This document shows positions 6,628 through 10,275 of a stretch of 10,275 nucleotides of DNA, piece after piece (position 1 is the first letter of the stretch; every line of letters starts with the position of its first letter). Where the stretch lies: assembly GCA_018816665.1 (NCBI GenBank), contig JAHIVM010000056.1:1-10275 (forward strand), written 5' to 3'. Origin of the DNA: Candidatus Zixiibacteriota bacterium (GTDB taxonomy: Bacteria; Zixibacteria; MSB-5A5; GN15; FEB-12). Below the pieces are notes generated by a model. That model saw only the letters and a program-made list of their open reading frames with translations. It had not been told where the DNA came from and made no database searches. The translations under genes were made by a program, and so were the position numbers.

Positions 6628-6873
6628 CCGATCCAGCAATGAGTCACGCATTCTCCGCCAAGGACCAATTGGCTGAATGGATGGTTTCTCGTGAGGAGAC
6701 CGTCGCTACGAATCCTTGTTGGGGCCGGGACTGCAAATCCATGCATTCCCCTCCCAAGCGGAGCGCTTAAGAGAGCCACCCCGTCGATTCGTCGTATGTG
6801 TAATACCGTTTGGTACTTGCGCGCAGCGACAGCTACGCGGTAACTTCCAACGACTATCTTCGTAGGACAGGTA

Positions 6874-8190
6874 ATGACTAGGCCGACAAAACTCTTCAAT
6901 AGGAATTTCACCCTGCTGTGGCAGGGCCACCTCGTAAGCCGGGTAGGCTCCCAGGCTTACATCATAGCGATGATGTATTGGCTCATGGAGGCCACCGGGT
7001 CGGCATCACTCATGGGATTGGTCATGATGGTTTCCCATCTACCTGCCGGCATACTCGGTCCGATCGCCGGAACCTTTGCCGACCGCCACTCTCGTCGTAC
7101 AATTATAGTGGTCACCGATCTGATTCGAGGCGTTCTCGTGATCGCCCTGGCCGCGCTGTTTTTCCTCCGTCCGGATAGTACGGATCTACTGGTAGTGGGC
7201 CTGTTTGTTGCCGGTGGGTTGCTGGCAACTGCGGGATCGTTTTTCCAACCCGCCGTCTCGGCCGCGATCCCCGATTTGGTACCGGCGGACAAACTTCCCC
7301 AGGCCAATGCGCTGAATCAGATGTCAATGCAGTTGTCTACTTTCCTCGGCCAGGGAACCGGCGGCGTGCTGTTTCGACTTCTTGGTGCCCCGGTGTTGTT
7401 TTTGATCGATGGCATCAGTTACGTCTTCTCAGCCATCAGTGAACTGTTTATCCAGATCCCGCAGAAGCTGCCGGCCAAAAGCAGTGATCCGGCCGTCTCG
7501 ACTTTCCAGCAGTTCAAAATCGATACCAAAGAGGGGTTTGCTTTTGTCTGGCGGGACCGGGGGTTACGTCACCTGTTTTTTGCCGCGGCGGCCCTGAACT
7601 TTTTTGCCATGCCGATTCTGGTCCTGCTGCCGTTCTATGTGGCCGATTTTCTGAACGCCACGGCCGACTGGTACGGATTTCTTCTGGCCGCGGCCGGGCT
7701 GGGCAGCATGATTGGGTTTGGACTGTTTGGCTGGCTGAAACTCGATGGCCGTCGCCGGTCAATCACCATGGTTGCCGCCCTGCTGCTGCTCTCCGGAACG
7801 TTCGCCGCCCTTGGATTGCTCAGTTCCCGCTGGTCCGCGCTGGCCCTGCTGATAGGAACGGGTCTCACCTCGGGATTCTTCAACGTGGGCATTGCAACGA
7901 TATTGCAGGCCACCACGCCGTCGGAGATTCGCGGCCGGGTGTTTGGCCTGCTGGGGACGTTGTCCATGGCGTTGATGCCGATTTCGATGGGCCTGGCCGG
8001 GTTTGTGGCCGATGCCATGGATCACAACATCCCGTTGATTTACCTGGCGTGCGGCACGGCGACATTGCTGGCGGCGACTGTCCTGACCATGAGTACCGAT
8101 TTCCGAGCATTCATGGCCTTCAATATTGCCGACACGGCGGTTTCGCAGGAGAAGTCAGCGGGTCTCACTGAGACAGGACCTGCCGATTGA
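6874..8190 (+). CDS. Major facilitator superfamily exporter, EntS-like (MFS_3 type)
   Basis: Inner-membrane secondary transporter of 438 residues with about 12 hydrophobic segments, the usual MFS size. The N-terminus FNRNFTLLWQGHLVSRVGSQAYIIAMMYWLMEATGSASLMG is typical of the EntS/MFS_3 drug and siderophore exporter branch. MFS motif A is visible as GTFADRHSRRTI (66-77) in the loop between helices 2 and 3. A central cytoplasmic loop (about 190-215, with many Ser, Lys and Gln) separates the two halves, and the second half has the matching ITTPSEIRGRVFGLLGTLSMALMPIS-like region of the family (here ILQATTPSEIRGRVFGLLG). The tail is short and hydrophilic. The ATG is preceded by AGGA with 6-base spacing. 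The substrate cannot be read from sequence. It is 88 bases upstream of a separately promoted metal-related cassette, and a link between the two is not shown. Confidence 0.92.
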   Translation: MTRPTKLFNRNFTLLWQGHLVSRVGSQAYIIAMMYWLMEATGSASLMGLVMMVSHLPAGILGPIAGTFADRHSRRTIIVVTDLIRGVLVIALAALFFLRPDSTDLLVVGLFVAGGLLATAGSFFQPAVSAAIPDLVPADKLPQANALNQMSMQLSTFLGQGTGGVLFRLLGAPVLFLIDGISYVFSAISELFIQIPQKLPAKSSDPAVSTFQQFKIDTKEGFAFVWRDRGLRHLFFAAAALNFFAMPILVLLPFYVADFLNATADWYGFLLAAAGLGSMIGFGLFGWLKLDGRRRSITMVAALLLLSGTFAALGLLSSRWSALALLIGTGLTSGFFNVGIATILQATTPSEIRGRVFGLLGTLSMALMPISMGLAGFVADAMDHNIPLIYLACGTATLLAATVLTMSTDFRAFMAFNIADTAVSQEKSAGLTETGPAD

Positions 8191-8200
8191 CATCCCCTGA

Positions 8201-8225
8201 CAGGCCCAGTGCGGTTTGGGACCTG
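8201..8225 (+). terminator. Hairpin after the MFS gene, possible weak terminator
   Basis: CAGGCCCA (8201-8208) pairs with TGGG-A-CCTG (8217-8225): 8 pairs with one bulged A and an 8-base loop, starting 10 bases after the MFS stop. There is no T-run after it, so it is at best a weak or factor-assisted terminator. Confidence 0.3.
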
Positions 8226-8242
8226 ATACAAGTGAATTCTGA

Positions 8243-8270
8243 TTGACTTCGCTCAAACCAGAACTATATT
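8243..8270 (+). promoter_or_regulatory. Probable promoter of the His-rich/HupE/anchor cassette
   Basis: TTGACT (8243-8248), a 16-base spacer and TATATT (8265-8270) form the best sigma70-type pair in the window, with 5 of 6 matches in each box. Initiation is expected near 8277, two bases before the first ATG of the His-rich gene, so its message would be nearly leaderless. No obvious operator palindrome overlaps it. Confidence 0.55.
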
Positions 8271-8278
8271 GGTCGATA

Positions 8279-8680
8279 ATGATGTATATGTCGATTAACT
8301 CCATTGCCGTCCGCAGGTTAGGTTCTCTCCTGTTCCTGGCGTTGATGATTGTTATCCCGGTATCCTCGTTTTGTCACGAGTATCATCGGCACGATCACCA
8401 TCTATTGGACCGCCGGATCGGCTATGATCGTTTTGACAGCGATGTCAAGCACTCGTCTCACCATCATTCCCATGCGATGAGCGAGCATATCGATTGGCAT
8501 GTCACCAGGCCCCAGGCAACAAATACGACGTTTCCCGATAATATCGAGCTGGCGTGTTCGGTACCTGTTGTTCACACGACTGATCCCAACGATACCCGCA
8601 CCATTCGTCAGCGGCTGCTCTTTGTCGACGAACCACTGGTCTCCTGCCCAGTCGTTCGTGGCCCTCCCGTCCTCGTCTAA
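8279..8680 (+). CDS. Small secreted histidine-rich protein, putative metal binder
   Basis: I do not recognise a named family. The 133-residue protein has a basic N-terminus (VRRLGS) and a hydrophobic core (LLFLALMIVIPVSS, 17-30), which is a signal peptide; the residue before C32 is Phe, so it is not a good lipobox. Directly after it, residues 33-74 hold 12 histidines in clusters (HEYHRHDHH, HSSHHHSH, HIDWH) mixed with Asp and Glu, a composition typical of proteins that bind Ni, Zn, Co or Cu in the periplasm. The C-terminal part has Cys at 93 and 123 and ends in RGPPVLV, reminiscent of small periplasmic proteins encoded in metal-resistance operons (CzcI/DUF2946-like); this is a weak resemblance. 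An ATG at 8279 is chosen because it follows the promoter; ATGs at 8282 and 8288 are alternatives. No Shine-Dalgarno sequence is present. Gene hupE follows after 131 bases. Confidence 0.75.
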   Translation: MMYMSINSIAVRRLGSLLFLALMIVIPVSSFCHEYHRHDHHLLDRRIGYDRFDSDVKHSSHHHSHAMSEHIDWHVTRPQATNTTFPDNIELACSVPVVHTTDPNDTRTIRQRLLFVDEPLVSCPVVRGPPVLV

Positions 8681-8811
8681 CGGCTAGTACGCGGTTTTCA
8701 ACCCTCTATCCCCGGCGACTTCCACACCGTAGGACTCAGCCGTCCTGTCTACCTCTGATTGGTGTCGCGGGATAGTCCGTTATGAACAACCAGTTTCGGT
8801 GAGGCTATGTA

Positions 8812-9528
8812 ATGATTGGAATCTTCAAACGAACCCTGGACATGAGTAGCATACTTTTGTTCCTGGGCTTGGTCATGGTGCTTTTTGCTGTTGTCCCCGA
8901 CGTTGTCGCTCACGGCGTCACCGACGGCGACAAAGGCTACATCCAGGAGAGTTCCGGCACGATGATACTGCCGTTCATCTACCTGGGCGCCAAACACATG
9001 GTGACCGGCTACGATCACCTGCTGTTTCTGTTCGGCGTCATTTTCTTCCTGTATCGCCTGAAGGATGTGAGCGTTTATGTCACGCTTTTCGCCGCCGGGC
9101 ACTCGGTCACCCTTCTGTCCGGAGTTCTCATGGACATTAGTGTGAACGCCTACATCATCGACGCTATCATAGGCTTTTCGATTGTCTACAAAGCTCTGGA
9201 CAATATGGGGGCTTATCAGCGATGGTTTGGTTTCCAGCCCAGCACCAAAATCGCCACCCTCGTATTCGGCCTGTTTCACGGCTACGGGCTGGCCACCAAA
9301 ATCCTGGAGTACAATATGTCATCCGAAGGATTGATCCCCAATCTGGTCGCCTTCAATGTAGGGGTGGAACTGGGCCAAATCATGGGGCTGGGCATGATCC
9401 TCATTCTGATAAGCTATTGGCGACGGTCGGGCGGATTTATGCGTCATGCGTACAACGCCAATGTCGCCTTAATGGCCGGCGGTTTCATCTTTGTGGGATA
9501 TCAGCTGACCGGATTTTTTGTTTCGTAA
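8812..9528 (+). CDS. HupE/UreJ-family membrane protein, putative metal permease
   Basis: A 238-residue polytopic membrane protein of the HupE/UreJ_2 family. A signal-like segment (13-33) ends in VVA, and the next residues HGVTDGDKGYIQ give a likely mature N-terminal histidine. Marks follow in order: LGAKHMVTGYDHLLFLFG (59-75) containing the HX5DH motif (H62, D68, H69), AAGHSVTLLSG (94-104, H97), IIDAIIGFSIVYKALDN (115-131), FGLFHGYGLATK (152-163, H156) and AFNVGVELGQ (180-189, E186). HupE of Rhizobium is an established nickel permease that uses such histidine motifs, and relatives are proposed to move Ni or Co; this subgroup has not, to my knowledge, been assigned a metal. The ATG has GGTGAGG 7 bases upstream. 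The downstream gene starts 22 bases after the stop, and this pairing recurs in other bacteria. Confidence 0.93.
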   Translation: MIGIFKRTLDMSSILLFLGLVMVLFAVVPDVVAHGVTDGDKGYIQESSGTMILPFIYLGAKHMVTGYDHLLFLFGVIFFLYRLKDVSVYVTLFAAGHSVTLLSGVLMDISVNAYIIDAIIGFSIVYKALDNMGAYQRWFGFQPSTKIATLVFGLFHGYGLATKILEYNMSSEGLIPNLVAFNVGVELGQIMGLGMILILISYWRRSGGFMRHAYNANVALMAGGFIFVGYQLTGFFVS

Positions 9529-9550
9529 TTGCACGTGAGGAGAAAACACA

Positions 9551-10186
9551 GTGAGAAATCAAAATATACCATCAGATGTCGAGCTTCCGTCGATCGGCAG
9601 GCTTATCAAATCCACGATTCTGGCGATCTGCATCGCCGCGATCATACTGGTCACAGTTGTCCTTCCGGCCGAGTACGGGATCGATCCAACCGGCGTCGGC
9701 GGTTTCCTGGGTCTGGCAAAAATGGGCGAGATCAAGGTCTCCCTGGCAGCAGAAGCCGCCTCCGACAGCGGCGCCAACAAGGCGGCCGAATCTGCGGCGA
9801 CCGATCTTCAGAAAGTGGAAACCCAGCCCTTGCCGCCGGAAGCATCGGGCGTTGCCGACAGAGACGTCAGATCCGACGAAATCACGATCTCCCTCACTCC
9901 CAACGAGGGCAAAGAGATCAAGCTCGCCATGAACAAGGGGCAGACAGTTGAGTTTGCCTGGTGGACCGATGGCGGCAAAGCGAACTTCGACGCCCACGCT
10001 GATTCTGAGGCGCTTCAGATCAAGTACCACAATTACACGAAGGGATCCACCGAACGTGACGAGGGCGTACTTGAGGCGGCTTTCGACGGCAAGCACGGTT
10101 GGTTCTGGCGGAATCGCACGTCAGAGCCGTTGACGGTCACGCTGAAGGTATCGGGAGACTATTCGAGTATTGACCGGATGAACTAG
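9551..10186 (+). CDS. Single-pass transmembrane anchor protein, HupE partner, unknown function
   Basis: A 211-residue protein of the family annotated elsewhere as 'transmembrane anchor protein'. It has a short cytoplasmic N-terminus (NIPSDVELPSIGRLIKS), one membrane helix (about 21-40, TILAICIAAIILVTVVLPA), then the highly conserved AEYGIDPTGVGGFLGLAKMGEIK (40-62). A low-complexity Ala/Ser/Glu linker (66-108) follows, then a beta-rich periplasmic domain (108-207) with SLTPNEGKEIKLAMNKG and the signature FDGKHGWFWRNRTSEPLTVTLKVSGDY (178-204). From memory this family commonly follows HupE/UreJ genes in Proteobacteria, which suggests a joint complex at the inner membrane; its job is unknown. The GTG start is preceded by AGGAG with 8-base spacing. 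A histidine pair in NFDAHADSEALQIKYHNY could face a metal, but this is speculation. Confidence 0.88.
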   Translation: MRNQNIPSDVELPSIGRLIKSTILAICIAAIILVTVVLPAEYGIDPTGVGGFLGLAKMGEIKVSLAAEAASDSGANKAAESAATDLQKVETQPLPPEASGVADRDVRSDEITISLTPNEGKEIKLAMNKGQTVEFAWWTDGGKANFDAHADSEALQIKYHNYTKGSTERDEGVLEAAFDGKHGWFWRNRTSEPLTVTLKVSGDYSSIDRMN

Positions 10187-10275
10187 CGTCAGTGGGAGGA
10201 TGCGGCAGAGGGTAGGCAAATACGATCCTGTGTCCCGGGTTCTCAGGTCCGACATCTGCTCGCCACGCGCCGGAA

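Larger units (their letters stand above)
6402..6873. other. Divergent intergenic region, no convincing gene, several inverted repeats
   Basis: This stretch of about 470 bases separates the divergent ruvC and MFS genes. I see no recognised coding sequence, tRNA or named riboswitch. It contains a short GC hairpin at 6427-6440 and two longer hairpins at 6484-6519 and 6587-6627, built on GAGAC/GTCTC arms, plus a further GAGACC at 6696-6701. CAAGCGGAG occurs twice (6481-6489 and 6755-6763). The MFS ribosome-binding site lies at its right end (AGGA, 6864-6867). It may be a 5' leader of the MFS gene, a small RNA, a degraded gene, or a dispersed repeat. No clear plus-strand promoter was found. Confidence 0.6.

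Noticed and set aside
6511..6701. GGTCTC/GAGACC cluster as a protein-binding array
   Set aside because: Four copies lie in about 190 bases, but the same 6-mer also occurs often in coding sequence across the window, and spacing is irregular. The pairing between copies is reported instead as possible RNA structure.
6552..6911. Minus-strand open frame of 119 codons in the ruvC/MFS intergenic region
   Set aside because: It starts at GTG inside the 5' end of the MFS gene on the opposite strand, has no Shine-Dalgarno sequence, and its product resembles no family I know. The hairpin repeats explain the region at least as well. A decayed gene cannot be excluded.
8168..8184. CTGAGA...ACCTG string resembling part of a TPP riboswitch
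   Set aside because: It lies within the 3' end of the MFS coding sequence and lacks the remaining conserved THI-box segments.
8749..9279. Long minus-strand open frame opposite hupE
   Set aside because: It is a shadow of a clearly conserved plus-strand membrane protein; its product is hydrophilic and unlike any known family.
10200..10275. ATG-started open frame running off the right edge
   Set aside because: Only 25 codons are visible, the GGGAGG touches the ATG without spacing, and the residues are not recognisable. It is not enough to call a gene.

Overview
The window is from a Gram-negative-type (diderm) bacterium of moderate to high GC. It carries an outer-membrane-type lipoprotein with a lipobox, the MEP isoprenoid pathway, and peptidoglycan genes. 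No gene fixes the phylum. The small lipoprotein with a 'VGNRWVY' start, together with the general codon style, would suit an uncultured FCB-type lineage such as Zixibacteria, but this is a weak inference. I see no insertion sequence, CRISPR array, tRNA or rRNA.

The left part (1-6366) is one dense minus-strand housekeeping block, read right to left: ruvC, ruvA, ruvB (Holliday-junction processing), a small lipoprotein, an 83-residue protein of unknown function, queA (queuosine tRNA modification), ispD and ispF (MEP isoprenoid pathway), a DedA-family membrane protein, and the start of ddl (D-Ala-D-Ala ligase, cut by the window edge). Many genes overlap by 1 to 8 bases. The ispD-ispF-dedA-ddl end makes sense as a group: it supplies isoprenoid precursor, a candidate lipid-carrier (undecaprenyl phosphate) recycling protein, and a cell-wall dipeptide. 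Possible internal promoters precede queA and ispD.

Positions 6367-6873 form a roughly 500-base divergent intergenic region between ruvC and the first plus-strand gene. A ruvC promoter lies at its left edge. The rest has no convincing gene but holds several inverted repeats that could form mutually exclusive hairpins.

The right part (6874-10186) is on the plus strand. It contains an MFS exporter of the EntS-like type, then its own promoter driving a small secreted histidine-rich protein, a HupE/UreJ-family membrane protein with the HX5DH metal motif, and a 'transmembrane anchor' protein of unknown function that is a known partner of this HupE type. The last three look like a small metal-handling cassette. 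Neither the metal nor the mechanism can be read from the sequence. The final 89 bases hold no supported gene.

A recurring point is that ruvC, the histidine-rich gene and perhaps ispD have promoter-like hexamers so close to the ATG, with no Shine-Dalgarno sequence, that leaderless mRNAs are likely. Other genes here (MFS, hupE, the anchor gene, ddl, ispF, the 83-residue gene) have clear Shine-Dalgarno sequences.
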